Below, in pieces: positions 20,921-30,409 of a stretch of DNA of 50,569 bases (the stretch's first letter is position 1; each line of letters opens with the position of its first letter). The notes under the pieces were generated by a model. It ran no database searches. It was not told where the DNA came from and saw nothing but the letters and a program-made list of their open reading frames with translations. Both the position numbers and the translations under genes were made by a program. The DNA is from an uncultured Porphyromonadaceae bacterium (GTDB taxonomy: Bacteria > Bacteroidota > Bacteroidia > Bacteroidales > Muribaculaceae), in assembly GCA_900548705.1 (NCBI GenBank), contig URLF01000005.1, positions 1-50,569 on the forward strand, in the 5' to 3' direction.

Positions 20921-23293
20921 ATGGAGGATTACCTCTCGAAACTCAACAGCCAGCAACGCGAGGCGGTCGAATATCTCGACGGCCCCCAGCTTGTCATAGC
21001 CGGGGCCGGTTCGGGCAAGACGCGTGTGCTGACTTACAAGATAGTCCATCTGCTTACCAAGGAGTATGAGCCTTGGAGGCTGATGGCCCTCACTTTCACC
21101 AACAAGGCCGCCAGCGAGATGCGCGAGCGTATCAAGCAGCTTGTCGGGGAGCAGGTGGCAGGGAAGCTATGGATGGGGACGTTCCATTCCATCTTCTCAC
21201 GCATATTGCGCCAGAATGCCGACAAGCTCGGGTTCAGCCCATCATTCACTATCTATGACTCGGATGACTCGCGCGCGCTTATAAAATCTATCATCAAGGA
21301 TATGGATCTTGATGACAAGGTTTACAAGCCCAATGTGGTTCAGAACGCCATATCCATGGCGAAAAACGCCCTGATAAGCCCGTCGCAGTATCGTGTCGAC
21401 CGGGAGCTTATGGAGGCTGACCGCAGGGCGAAACGCGGACAGCTTGTGGATATCTATTCCACTTACCGCCATCGCTGCCATGTCGCGGGAGCCATGGACT
21501 TCGATGATCTGCTCTATTACACCAATGTCCTTTTCAGGGATTACCCAGAAGTATGCCGCCATTACAGCGAGTATTTCAGGTATGTGCTTGTCGACGAGTA
21601 TCAGGACACCAATTTCGCCCAGCATTGCATCGTGTCACAGCTGTGCAAAGGGAGCCGCAACCTGACGATGGTAGGGGATGACGCACAGAGCATCTACTCG
21701 TTCCGAGGGGCGAATATCCGCAATATCCTCAACCTGAAAAAGGCCTATCCCGACCTGAAGATTTTCAAGCTCGAGCAGAACTACCGTTCGACCCGCAACA
21801 TCGTGGCTGCCGCCAATTCGCTGATAGACAAGAATTCCGAGCAGATACGCAAGGAGGTGTTCTCGGAGAATGATTTTGGCACCAAAATCGAGGTATGCCG
21901 CTGTTACAGCGATTTCGACGAGGCATCGCTTGTCGCCGACCGTATCGCCCGGTTGCAGATGAAGAACCACGACGGGCTGAATGACTTCGCCATCCTTTAC
22001 CGAACGAATGCCCAGAGCCGTCGCTTCGAGGAATCGTTGCGCAAGCGCCGCCTGTCATACCGTATCTATGGCGGCCTGTCATTCTATCAGCGAAAGGAGG
22101 TGAAGGATGCCATCGCATATTTCCGTCTCGCCACCAATCCTAATGATGACGAAGCCCTGCGTCGTGTCATCAACTATCCGGCACGAGGAATCGGCGACAC
22201 CACAGTCAAAAAGCTTGTCCACGCCGCAATCGAGCGTGGGATAAGCATATGGGGGGTGTTGAATGACCCTGCCGACCTGAATGTCAACAACGGTACCAAG
22301 AAGAAACTTGACGGTTTCCGTGAACTTATAGCGGAGTTCAACCGCCTGAATGCCTCCGGAGAGGATGCCGCCCAGCTGACACGGTCGATATATATGAAGA
22401 CCCGGCTGCTGACCTCGCTGATTTCAGACAATACCCCCGAAAGTGTCTCGCAGCAGGAGAACCTGATGGAGATGCAGAAGAATGTTGAGGAGTTCGTGGC
22501 GGAGAGAATCGAGGAGGGGAATCCGGCTACCTCTATGACCGATTTCCTCGCCGAGGTCTCCCTCGCCACCGACCAGGATGAGAAGGACACCTCGAAAGAC
22601 CGGGTGACCCTGATGACCGTCCATGCCGCGAAAGGACTGGAGTTCAAGAATGTGATTGTCGTCGGTGTGGAGGAGGAGCTGTTCCCCTCAGCCATGTCTT
22701 GCGACTCGTTGCAGGCCATCGAGGAGGAGAGACGACTCCTGTATGTCGCAATCACCCGCGCAAAGGAGTTCTGTATGTTGTCATATGCTTCCTCTCGTTA
22801 CCGTAACGGACAGACAATGGTCACCCGTCCGTCGCGTTTCCTGCGAGACATCGATCCGCAATACCTGAAGATGATTCAGGGTTCAGACCTCGATGACGCG
22901 CCCAGAGGTGTCAATCCCCTTGAAAACTACCGGGCGTCATATCACAGTTCCGGCTCTGCAAGCGGGCTGTTCAATCCTCCGCGTCGTCCGGCTTATGCCG
23001 CTTCCAAAGGTGAGGGGGCAAGTGCGTCGTGGCTCGAAAAGTCGCGCCGGAAGCTTGAGGAGACTGTCGCATCAAAGAATACTCCCGGCGACTTGACCGA
23101 TGCCGACTTCACCCTCCACGATGTGTCGGAGCTTTACGGCGGCATGAAAATCATCCACGGCAGGTTTGGCCACGGAACCATAGAGGATATTGACGACAAC
23201 GCGGCGGGAGCCAAGATAACTGTCACATTCACCGGAGCGGAGCGCAAGATACTTCTGCTCAAGTTCGCCCGTTTCAAAATATTATCTGATTGA
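20921..23293 (+). CDS. UvrD/PcrA-type superfamily 1 DNA helicase
   Basis: A 790-residue 3'-5' DNA helicase. The SF1A motifs occur in order: LNSQQREAV (Q motif), Walker A AGAGSGKTRVL, TFTNKAASEMRER (Ia), LVDEYQDTN (II), VGDDAQSIYSFRGA (III), LEQNYRST (IV), LMTVHAAKGLEF (V) and LLYVAITRAKE (VI). The C-terminal tail GHGTIEDIDDNAAGAKITVT plus LLLKFARFKIL is the PcrA-type RNA polymerase-interacting domain. Expected roles are nucleotide excision repair and removal of RecA or stalled polymerase. It starts 40 nt after the polyprenyl synthase gene and ends 3 nt before nspC. Confidence 0.95.
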   Translation: MEDYLSKLNSQQREAVEYLDGPQLVIAGAGSGKTRVLTYKIVHLLTKEYEPWRLMALTFTNKAASEMRERIKQLVGEQVAGKLWMGTFHSIFSRILRQNADKLGFSPSFTIYDSDDSRALIKSIIKDMDLDDKVYKPNVVQNAISMAKNALISPSQYRVDRELMEADRRAKRGQLVDIYSTYRHRCHVAGAMDFDDLLYYTNVLFRDYPEVCRHYSEYFRYVLVDEYQDTNFAQHCIVSQLCKGSRNLTMVGDDAQSIYSFRGANIRNILNLKKAYPDLKIFKLEQNYRSTRNIVAAANSLIDKNSEQIRKEVFSENDFGTKIEVCRCYSDFDEASLVADRIARLQMKNHDGLNDFAILYRTNAQSRRFEESLRKRRLSYRIYGGLSFYQRKEVKDAIAYFRLATNPNDDEALRRVINYPARGIGDTTVKKLVHAAIERGISIWGVLNDPADLNVNNGTKKKLDGFRELIAEFNRLNASGEDAAQLTRSIYMKTRLLTSLISDNTPESVSQQENLMEMQKNVEEFVAERIEEGNPATSMTDFLAEVSLATDQDEKDTSKDRVTLMTVHAAKGLEFKNVIVVGVEEELFPSAMSCDSLQAIEEERRLLYVAITRAKEFCMLSYASSRYRNGQTMVTRPSRFLRDIDPQYLKMIQGSDLDDAPRGVNPLENYRASYHSSGSASGLFNPPRRPAYAASKGEGASASWLEKSRRKLEETVASKNTPGDLTDADFTLHDVSELYGGMKIIHGRFGHGTIEDIDDNAAGAKITVTFTGAERKILLLKFARFKILSD

Positions 23294-23296
23294 AAA

Positions 23297-24439
23297 ATGG
23301 ATATCCAGACACCATACTACATAGTCTACGAAGAGAAATTGCGCCACAATCTCTCGCTGATTTCCGATGTGGCCCGTGAAGCGGGGGTGGAAATCATAAT
23401 GGCATTCAAGGCCAACGCATTGTGGCGAACCTTCGGTGTGATGAGGGAATACGGGGTGAAGTTCACCGCCTCGTCGTTGAATGAGTTGCGTCTCGGCAAC
23501 GAGGAACTGGGGTGTCTCGGCCATTCCTATTGTCCGGCCTACACCCCCGCCACAATAGGAGAGTATCTTGAAAGAAGCAGCCATCTGACTTTCAACTCCC
23601 TTAGCCAGTTTGCCCGTTACAAAGAGGCTGTCGAGGATTTCAATGAGAGCCGTAAGGCTGACAATCGTCGTGTCTCCCCCGGATTGCGCGTCAATCCGCG
23701 CTGTTCGGTGATAGAGACCGACATTTATACCCCCGCCCTTCCCGGAAGCCGTTTCGGAGTCACCGCCGACCAGATCGGTGACAGGTTGCCCGACGGGATA
23801 GAAGGACTCCATTTCCATCAGCTTTGCGAGTCATCGAGCTATGACCTGGAGAAGGTGCTGGCTGCTTTTGAGGAGCAGTTCGGCAAATATCTCCCGCAGG
23901 TGAAATGGGTGAACATGGGAGGTGGCCATCTGATGACCCGCGAGGGATATGACACGGCTCATCTTGTCAGACTCCTGAAGGATTTCCGTGAGCGCCATCC
24001 CTGGCTGACGGTAATACTCGAACCGGGAAGCGCCTTTACCTGGCGCACCGGCGATTTGATAACCTCGGTCGTTGATGTGGTTGAAAATCAAGGTATAAAG
24101 ACCGCGATAATAGACGCATCCTTTGCCTGCCATATGCCTGACACCCTCGAGATGCCTTATCAGCCCGCTATCACAGGCAGCCTCCACGAAGGGGGATACA
24201 CCTACCGTCTTGGAGGCAACTCATGCCTCAGCGGCGACTATATGGGTGACTGGCATTTCGACCATCCTTTGCAGGAGGGTGAGAAGCTTGTGCTTGAGGA
24301 TATGAACCATTACACAACCGTGAAGACAAACATGTTCAACGGCATATCCCACCCGGCGATGGTGTTCCGTCATCTCGATGGTTCGGTCGAGACCCTGAGG
24401 GAATTTACCTATGCCGACTATAAGAACCGGATGGACTGA
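23297..24439 (+). CDS. nspC: carboxynorspermidine/carboxyspermidine decarboxylase NspC
   Basis: A 380-residue PLP enzyme of the alanine racemase-fold decarboxylases, the last step of the carboxy(nor)spermidine route to polyamines found in gut Bacteroidota. It opens QTPYYIVYEEKLRHNL and carries the PLP lysine in IMAFKANA. Further marks are GLRVNPRC, GLHFHQLCESS, NMGGGHLMTR, LEPGSAF and the C-terminal DASFACHMPDTLEMPYQP with the active-site Cys and acidic pair. The helicase gene ends 3 nt upstream and the glycosyltransferase begins 16 nt downstream, so it is inside an operon. The partner dehydrogenase is not in the window. Confidence 0.93.
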   Translation: MDIQTPYYIVYEEKLRHNLSLISDVAREAGVEIIMAFKANALWRTFGVMREYGVKFTASSLNELRLGNEELGCLGHSYCPAYTPATIGEYLERSSHLTFNSLSQFARYKEAVEDFNESRKADNRRVSPGLRVNPRCSVIETDIYTPALPGSRFGVTADQIGDRLPDGIEGLHFHQLCESSSYDLEKVLAAFEEQFGKYLPQVKWVNMGGGHLMTREGYDTAHLVRLLKDFRERHPWLTVILEPGSAFTWRTGDLITSVVDVVENQGIKTAIIDASFACHMPDTLEMPYQPAITGSLHEGGYTYRLGGNSCLSGDYMGDWHFDHPLQEGEKLVLEDMNHYTTVKTNMFNGISHPAMVFRHLDGSVETLREFTYADYKNRMD

Positions 24440-24455
24440 CCTAAACAACTGGCCC

Positions 24456-25469
24456 ATGACTGAGAAAAATGTGACATATTCCGTTATCGTGCCGGTCTAC
24501 AACAGGCCGGCGGAGGTGGAGGAACTGCTTGACAGTCTGCTCAGGCAGACAGCCCGCAACTTTGAGGTGATAATCGTGGAGGATGGCTCCACGGTTCCCT
24601 GCGGCGACATTGTGGATAAATATGTGGCCAAAGGGTTGAATGCCCGGTATTTCCCGAAAGGGAACGAAGGACGCTCCATCGCCCGCAATTATGGCCTGGA
24701 AAGAGCTTCGGGAGAGTATTTCATATTTTTCGATTCGGACTGTGTCATACCTGCCGATTATTTCTCAAAGCTCGACAAATTCAGTAAGTCAACCCCATAC
24801 GACGCTTTCGGAGGTCCGGATGCCGCCGACAGCTCCTTCACGACAACCCAGAAAGCCATAAATTTCGCGATGACCTCATTCCTTACCACCGGCGGTATAC
24901 GCGGCGGCAGGGTCAGCCTTGAGAAATTCACACCGCGCACATTCAATATGGGTTTCTCGCGTGAGGTTTATGATAAGGTCGGAGGTTTCAGGGAGATGTT
25001 CTCCGAGGATATAGACATGTCGACACGCATCAGGCTTGCCGGATTCACAATCGGCCTTTATCCCGACCTGCCTGTCTATCATAAACGGCGTGTTGACTTC
25101 AGGAAATTCTTCCGCCAGGTATATGTCTTCGGTATGTCGCGTATTACCTTAAAACTGCTCTATCCCGACTCGATGAAGCTTGTCCACTGGCTTCCGGCTG
25201 TTTTTGTGATTGGAGTGGTGGCCATGGTTCTTCTGGCAATATTCGTCAGTCCTTGGTGGCTTGCCCCGTTGGCGGTATATCTCTTTATGATCTGGCAGAC
25301 GGCGTTGGTTTCCACCTCTTCCCCCGTCATCGCCTTCAAGGCGATACCTGCATCACTGATACAGTTGGGTGGCTATGGTTGCGGATTCCTCAAGGCTTAT
25401 TTCACAAAGATAATATGCCGCCGGGGACGAGACGAGTCGGAGGAGATAGAGATGAGAAGAGGAAAATAA
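24456..25469 (+). CDS. family 2 glycosyltransferase with C-terminal membrane anchor
   Basis: A 337-residue inverting glycosyltransferase with a GT-A fold. The nucleotide-binding start is YSVIVPVYNRPAEVEELLDS followed by VIIVEDGST. The metal-binding DxD is in FIFFDSDCVIP, and the likely catalytic acid lies in FREMFSEDIDMSTRIRLAGF. About residues 245-295 contain two membrane helices (WLPAVFVIGVVAMVLLAIFV and WLAPLAVYLFMIW), placing the enzyme at the inner membrane. The sugar and acceptor are unknown. A longer frame begins at 24411 inside nspC, but the ATG at 24456 gives a normal GT2 N-terminus. Confidence 0.92.
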   Translation: MTEKNVTYSVIVPVYNRPAEVEELLDSLLRQTARNFEVIIVEDGSTVPCGDIVDKYVAKGLNARYFPKGNEGRSIARNYGLERASGEYFIFFDSDCVIPADYFSKLDKFSKSTPYDAFGGPDAADSSFTTTQKAINFAMTSFLTTGGIRGGRVSLEKFTPRTFNMGFSREVYDKVGGFREMFSEDIDMSTRIRLAGFTIGLYPDLPVYHKRRVDFRKFFRQVYVFGMSRITLKLLYPDSMKLVHWLPAVFVIGVVAMVLLAIFVSPWWLAPLAVYLFMIWQTALVSTSSPVIAFKAIPASLIQLGGYGCGFLKAYFTKIICRRGRDESEEIEMRRGK

Positions 25470-25487
25470 ACAATCCACGACAGGCAT

Positions 25488-26294
25488 ATGGACGAGCTTT
25501 CATTGTTGAACGATTTCGATGCGATATTCGACTCCGGAGGTGATTATCTGCCGGAGTCCAAACCCGCGGAAAAGGAGAAGGATGAAAAACCGGCATCCTC
25601 CAAAGGGGTCGGAGTGATGATTCACGACCTCACTGATGACGAGAAACCTCGCGAGAAAGCTCTCAAGCAGGGGATGGAATCTTTGTCAGATGTGGAGTTG
25701 CTGGCTCTGCTTCTCGGTTCAGGAATCCCGGGGAAATCGGTGCTTGACCTCAGCCGTGAGATACTGAAAGACAATGACAACCGGCTTGCTTATCTGTCGA
25801 GGAAGTCAATCCCTGAGCTGGTCAGGAAATACAAGGGAATGGGTGTGGCCAAGGCCACGCTGCTTGTGGCGGCGATGACATTCGGAGCGCGCACACAGGC
25901 CGACCTCCAGATAAAAGACCCCCAGATGGCATCCTCCGAGGCGGTGTATTCCTATATGCGTGGAAGGCTCGAACGGCTCAACAACGAGGAGTTCTGGATT
26001 CTTCATCTCAGCCGTGCCAACCGTCTGCAGTCGGTAGAGCAGATAAGCAAAGGAGGACAGTCACAGACTTCGGTGGATGTGAAACTGATTGCCAAGAGTG
26101 TCATAGACCGCTTGTCGGCCGGAGTCATTCTCTGTCATAATCATCCATCCGGGAATCTTATGCCGAGCGGAGCCGACGACTCACTGACCCGGCGCATCGT
26201 CGAGGTATGCAAGATAATAGATGTCCCGGTGCTTGACCACCTGATAATCGGCCCGTCGGGCTACTATTCCTATCGCGACAAAGGTCGTCTGTAA
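25488..26294 (+). CDS. radC: RadC/JAB-domain protein
   Basis: A 268-residue member of the RadC family. About 40 N-terminal residues are acidic and variable. Then come KPREKALKQGMESLSDVELL and ALLLGSG (helix-hairpin-helix region), and the C-terminal JAMM metalloprotease-like fold with LCHNHPSGNLMPSGADDSLT, giving the expected H-x-H-P-S-G and S-x-x-D ligands. Despite the name, a role in recombination repair is not supported for the family; its substrate is unknown. It is in the same run as the glycosyltransferase (18 nt) and aroE (39 nt). Confidence 0.92.
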   Translation: MDELSLLNDFDAIFDSGGDYLPESKPAEKEKDEKPASSKGVGVMIHDLTDDEKPREKALKQGMESLSDVELLALLLGSGIPGKSVLDLSREILKDNDNRLAYLSRKSIPELVRKYKGMGVAKATLLVAAMTFGARTQADLQIKDPQMASSEAVYSYMRGRLERLNNEEFWILHLSRANRLQSVEQISKGGQSQTSVDVKLIAKSVIDRLSAGVILCHNHPSGNLMPSGADDSLTRRIVEVCKIIDVPVLDHLIIGPSGYYSYRDKGRL

Positions 26295-26333
26295 ACGAAT
26301 TCAACTATCATCCCGCTATAACTCCCAGGATTT

Positions 26334-27104
26334 ATGAGTAAAATAGATGAACGGACATATGGTCTGATTGGTTTCCCCCTGATTCATTCCTTTTCGAAGA
26401 CCTTCTTCAACCAGAAGTTTCAGGCCGAGGGAATCAACGCACGTTACGAGAATTTCGAGATAGCTTCGATAGATTTATTTCCCGGACTGCTTGAGGACAC
26501 ACCATCCCTTGCCGGCATGAATGTGACCATTCCCTACAAGGAGAAGGTGATTCCTTATCTCGATGACATTGATCCGCTGGCCGCGAGGGCCGGGGCGGTG
26601 AATGTCATCAAGATTGTGGCTGACCGCAAGGGGAAACTCCTTGAGAACAAACGCCTGGTGGGATTCAACAGTGATGTGGCCGGATTTACCGATTCGATAC
26701 GTCCGCTGATTACCGACAGCCGCCATCGCGCGTTGGTGCTCGGCACCGGCGGTGCGGCCAAGGCAGTGTGTGTCGGGCTTGATATGCTCGATGTCGAGGC
26801 GCAGCTTGTCTCGCGGACAGCTCGTCCGGGAGTGCTGACATACGCCGACCTCACTCCGGAGATTATGGCTCAGTACAAGGTGATTGTCAACACGACGCCT
26901 CTGGGAATGTATCCTCATGTCGATGAGGCTCCCGATATCCCCTATGAGTGTCTCGGGCCTGACCATCTCTGTTACGACCTGCTTTATAACCCGGATGTGA
27001 CCCTCTTCATGAAAAAGGCACAGGCTCAGGGCGCGGAGGTGAAAAACGGACTTGAGATGTTGCTCCTGCAGGCGTTCCTCTCCTGGGAAATCTGGAACAG
27101 CTGA
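26334..27104 (+). CDS. aroE: shikimate dehydrogenase AroE
   Basis: Reduces 3-dehydroshikimate to shikimate with NADPH in the aromatic amino acid pathway. The 256-residue protein shows YGLIGFPLIHSFSKTFFNQK (shikimate-binding serines), NVTIPYKEKV with the catalytic lysine, GAVNVIKI, GFNSDVAGF with the partner aspartate, and the Rossmann signature VLGTGGAAKAV. The C-terminus GLEMLLLQAFLSWEIW is typical. It is the last gene of the operon that begins at 19909 and is followed by a very strong hairpin. Confidence 0.95.
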   Translation: MSKIDERTYGLIGFPLIHSFSKTFFNQKFQAEGINARYENFEIASIDLFPGLLEDTPSLAGMNVTIPYKEKVIPYLDDIDPLAARAGAVNVIKIVADRKGKLLENKRLVGFNSDVAGFTDSIRPLITDSRHRALVLGTGGAAKAVCVGLDMLDVEAQLVSRTARPGVLTYADLTPEIMAQYKVIVNTTPLGMYPHVDEAPDIPYECLGPDHLCYDLLYNPDVTLFMKKAQAQGAEVKNGLEMLLLQAFLSWEIWNS

Positions 27105-27114
27105 CAAAAACGTC

Positions 27115-27166
27115 ATAACACAGCCCGGCGCATATCGCAATCACGATATGCGCCGGGCTGTGTTAT
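27115..27166. terminator. bidirectional terminator, 23-bp perfect stem
   Basis: 27115-27137 and 27144-27166 are perfect inverted copies around the loop CAATCA. A short A-run precedes and TTATTGT follows, so it can end both the aroE operon (plus) and the transporter gene (minus). Confidence 0.9.
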
Positions 27167-27181
27167 TGTCTGGTGGAAATA

Positions 27182-28213
27182 TCAGAGGAACATCGGAGCC
27201 AGATATTTGGCCAGGAACCATCCGCCGAAGATAAGCCAGATAAAGAGGATTCCGGCAAGGATGAAGGGCTTGGCACCGGCTTTCTTGAATTTGTCAATGC
27301 TGGTTTCCGCGCCGAGGGCCACCATCGCCATCGTCAGCAGGAAGGTGTCGATGTAATTGATGGTGTCCACTGCAATTGTCGGGAGAAGATTGAATGAGTT
27401 GAACCCGATGACAGCCAGGAAGCCAAGTGCGAACCAAGGTATGGCCACTTTCCCTTTGGCACCTCCTTTGGAGTTTGTGCGAGCCTGAAGAGCTACCCAG
27501 TAGCCAAGGATAAGCAGGACGGGAACGAGGAGCATCACACGAATCATCTTTACGATGATGGCTACATTGGAGATTTCTGTCCCCATAGCGTTACCAGCTC
27601 CGACAGCGTGGGCGACCTCATGCAGGGTCGAACCGGTGTAGATACCCATCTCGATGGGGGTGAGTTCCAGGACTCCCGAACGATAGGCGATAGGATAGAG
27701 GAACATGGCAATCGTCCCGAATATCACCACCGTAGCCACGGCGACAGCTGTCTTGTAAGGTTTGGTCTGGATTGTGGATTCCGCTCCAAGGACGGCGGCT
27801 GCTCCGCAGATACCGCTGCCGATTGATGTCAACAGCGCAATCTCTTTGTCCATTTTCAACAGTTTACCGATATACACTCCGCCTATGATGGTGACCGTCA
27901 CCACTATGGCATCAATCAGAATGCCGGCCACACCGACATTTATGATATCCTGGAATGTAAGCCGGAATCCATAAAGGATAATACCGAGCCGGAGCAATTT
28001 TTTTGAACAAAACTGTATTCCTGGCACCCAGGTCTCAGGGAGATGATTACGGAGACTGTTGGCATAAAGCATGCCGAGGATGATACCGATTATCATCGGG
28101 CTTAATGAAAGATCCTTGAATATCTTAGCGTCTCCGATATAGAATGCCGCACAGGAAAATAATCCAATGAGGAGAATTCCGTGGAGCATGCTGCTTCGTT
28201 TTTCTGTAAACAT
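27182..28213 (-). CDS. YeiH-family putative sulfate exporter
   Basis: A 343-residue inner-membrane protein of the UPF0324/YeiH family with roughly ten hydrophobic segments. Recognisable parts are FKDLSLSPMIIGIILGMLYA, LRLGIILYGFRLTFQDI, LTSIGSGICGAAAVLGAEST, GIYTGSTLHEVAHAVGAGNA and a final glycine-rich helix GILFIWLIFGGWFLAKY. The family is annotated as a sulfate exporter, but direct evidence is thin. It is a single gene, divergent from the comEC-like gene and sharing its upstream region. Confidence 0.9.
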   Translation of the reverse strand: MFTEKRSSMLHGILLIGLFSCAAFYIGDAKIFKDLSLSPMIIGIILGMLYANSLRNHLPETWVPGIQFCSKKLLRLGIILYGFRLTFQDIINVGVAGILIDAIVVTVTIIGGVYIGKLLKMDKEIALLTSIGSGICGAAAVLGAESTIQTKPYKTAVAVATVVIFGTIAMFLYPIAYRSGVLELTPIEMGIYTGSTLHEVAHAVGAGNAMGTEISNVAIIVKMIRVMLLVPVLLILGYWVALQARTNSKGGAKGKVAIPWFALGFLAVIGFNSFNLLPTIAVDTINYIDTFLLTMAMVALGAETSIDKFKKAGAKPFILAGILFIWLIFGGWFLAKYLAPMFL

Positions 28214-28271
28214 TGGTAATGGTTATATTTGACGTAATGTTGTATTGAAGTGGGTCAATGGAAAAACGTCA

Positions 28272-28279
28272 CAAAGTTA
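28272..28279 (-). promoter_or_regulatory. -7 box of the YeiH-family gene
   Basis: The complement reads TAACTTTG. The -33 position is not a clear TTTG. The predicted leader is about 50 nt. Confidence 0.55.
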
Positions 28280-28289
28280 GTAAAATTGC

Positions 28290-28320
28290 CTTGTATACAG
28301 GTGAAAAATCATTAAATTTG
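28290..28320 (+). promoter_or_regulatory. promoter of the comEC-like gene
   Basis: CTTG (28290-28293), 19-nt spacer, TAAATTTG (28313-28320), back to back with the minus-strand box above. The expected start is near 28327, with a leader of about 37 nt. Confidence 0.65.
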
Positions 28321-28363
28321 TCAAGGGTTATTTTAAATAAAACGTTTGCATATTTATAATAAT

Positions 28364-30409
28364 ATGAGGCCTGGGGTTCATAATTGGGAGATTTCCGATT
28401 TGCCGCTTCTCATTCCCGTGGGTGGTATGACCGGGGGTATCGCGTTGTGTGGCCTTGGGGCTTCGACGATGGTATGGACTGGTGCGGCGGTGTTTATGGT
28501 CGGAATCATACTGTCGATATGGCGGAAGTGGCCACGCGTGGTGTTCTTTTTCTCCGGAGGATTATTGGGGATTGCGGCCTGGATGGTCGCGTCGCCTGGA
28601 CGGGTCGAGACGGGAACAATTGATAAATTCCAGGGAAAACTCGTCTCGGTCTATGATTATGGAGTTTCCCAGAGGGTTGTCGTTGATATGGGGGGAAACC
28701 GTAGGATAGGTGTGACGGTGCATGACTTCCCTCACAAACTGGAGGTTGGTGACAATGTGGAGGTCAGAGGACTGTTGTTGCCGGCTGTCGCGCCTGTCTC
28801 TGTGCCGTATGAAGCAGATGGGTCTTCCTTCGCGAGAAACGAAATGCTGTCGGCCAGATGCGTGGTCAGTGAAGATGATTTCCGGCTGATTGCCGATGCC
28901 TCCGGTATGAGGAAAATATTGAACCGTCTGCATGACACGGTCTCAGAGGGGATACGCCATAGCGGGTTGCGTCAGCAGACGGCTGCCTTTTTGTGTGCCG
29001 TGCTGCTTGGGGAAAGTGACATCGAGCCTGAGGTAAGGGAAAGTTTCGCACGTTCGGGGCTGTCTCATATGCTTGCCCTCAGTGGCACACATGTCTCGAC
29101 AATAGCCTTTATGCTTGCGTTTATACTTATGCCGGTCGAAATGGCAGGTGGAAGGAAAATGCGGCTTGTGGTCACATTGGTGTTTTTGTGGGGATATGCG
29201 GTTCTCACCGGTATGTCGCCGTCGGTTGTAAGGGCTGTGACAATGGCGTCATTCCTCATTGTCGGGAAATTGTCCGGGCGTTATCCCAATCCGATGAACT
29301 CTCTGTTGGGCGCGGCTATGTTGATATTGCTGTTCCGCCCATCGGCGTTGTTTTTGGCCGGTTTCCAGTTGTCGTTTCTGGCGGTTGCCGGAATATTGCT
29401 TGCTATGCCTCCGGTTATGTCTGTTCTGAATGACACCCGATGGGGCAGCAAATGGGGGACGCGCACATTGGCCAACGTGGTTCTGTTGCCTGTGGTGGCG
29501 GTTGTGGCGACTGCGCCCCTTTCCGCGTGGCATTTCCATTACTTTCCGGTATGGTTTCTTGTCGCCAACTTGCCTGCGGCGATATTGCTGCCGGTTGCTC
29601 TGTGTGGCGGGTGTCTGGTGGCGGTCGCGGGTGTGGTTGGTTGGCATGTACCGTTGCTGGTGAGGGGTATGGACTGGATTTACAATGTGATGGAACTTGT
29701 GGCAAAGGTATCGGGGTCACTGCCCGGCAATATGGAGACGGCTGACTTTTATTTCCCCGGTTGGATATTGGTTCTGATATATGGAGGGATGTTTCTGATC
29801 TGGTATGGATGGCGCGGCGGTCGGAAAGTATACCTGATTAATGGCGGCGTGATGGTTGTCGCGTCGGTGGTTGTCGCTTTGGCTGTCAGACCGGTCGTGC
29901 CGCCTGATGAATGGTATGTGTGGGGAGTCAACCGTGGAACAGCTTTGGTTTGGCGCGAGGGGAAGGATGTGGTGATATTTACGGATGCGGCATCGAAATA
30001 TCATCCGGAAATCAAGGAGCAGGCGCAAGTGAGACTGGCTGGATTTCTCGGAAGAAGGAGGGCAGAGTTGCGGGATGTGGTTCCTGTCTCCATTCTCCCG
30101 GAGAGGGTTGGGGAGCATTCTTTCCTATGGAAAGACCGTGACTGCCGGATTCTGTTTCTGATGGATAAGTCTGATGTAGGTTGCCTGGCGCAGGAATTGG
30201 AAGGAGGGGGGTATGTGATTGTGTCGGCAGGATTCAAGGGTGACATCTGTGATGTCGCGTCGTCATACCCGCGATGCTGTCTGGTGTTGTCTCCATCTAT
30301 ACCTCCGGTGCGCCGCCGAAAGTATGCCAGACTGCTGAAAGAGTCGGGGCGCTCCTATTTGCTCAATCTTCCTCCGGAAGCGAGCAGATACAGTCCTTCG
30401 ACAAAATAA
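28364..30409 (+). CDS. ComEC/Rec2-family DNA uptake channel protein
   Basis: A 681-residue polytopic membrane protein. After two or three N-terminal helices there is an extracytoplasmic OB-like domain (about 90-170: KLVSVYDYGVSQRVVVDMGG and NVEVRGLLLPA). The Competence domain begins near ESDIEPEVRESFARSGLSHM, with LALSGTHVS as its hallmark, followed by many helices. The C-terminal 170 residues lack the metallo-beta-lactamase HxHxDH motif found in longer ComEC proteins. It would carry single-stranded DNA across the inner membrane in natural transformation. The ATG at 28364 is preferred over TTG 28346. The 3' end overlaps folK tail to tail by 55 nt. Confidence 0.9.
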   Translation: MRPGVHNWEISDLPLLIPVGGMTGGIALCGLGASTMVWTGAAVFMVGIILSIWRKWPRVVFFFSGGLLGIAAWMVASPGRVETGTIDKFQGKLVSVYDYGVSQRVVVDMGGNRRIGVTVHDFPHKLEVGDNVEVRGLLLPAVAPVSVPYEADGSSFARNEMLSARCVVSEDDFRLIADASGMRKILNRLHDTVSEGIRHSGLRQQTAAFLCAVLLGESDIEPEVRESFARSGLSHMLALSGTHVSTIAFMLAFILMPVEMAGGRKMRLVVTLVFLWGYAVLTGMSPSVVRAVTMASFLIVGKLSGRYPNPMNSLLGAAMLILLFRPSALFLAGFQLSFLAVAGILLAMPPVMSVLNDTRWGSKWGTRTLANVVLLPVVAVVATAPLSAWHFHYFPVWFLVANLPAAILLPVALCGGCLVAVAGVVGWHVPLLVRGMDWIYNVMELVAKVSGSLPGNMETADFYFPGWILVLIYGGMFLIWYGWRGGRKVYLINGGVMVVASVVVALAVRPVVPPDEWYVWGVNRGTALVWREGKDVVIFTDAASKYHPEIKEQAQVRLAGFLGRRRAELRDVVPVSILPERVGEHSFLWKDRDCRILFLMDKSDVGCLAQELEGGGYVIVSAGFKGDICDVASSYPRCCLVLSPSIPPVRRRKYARLLKESGRSYLLNLPPEASRYSPSTK

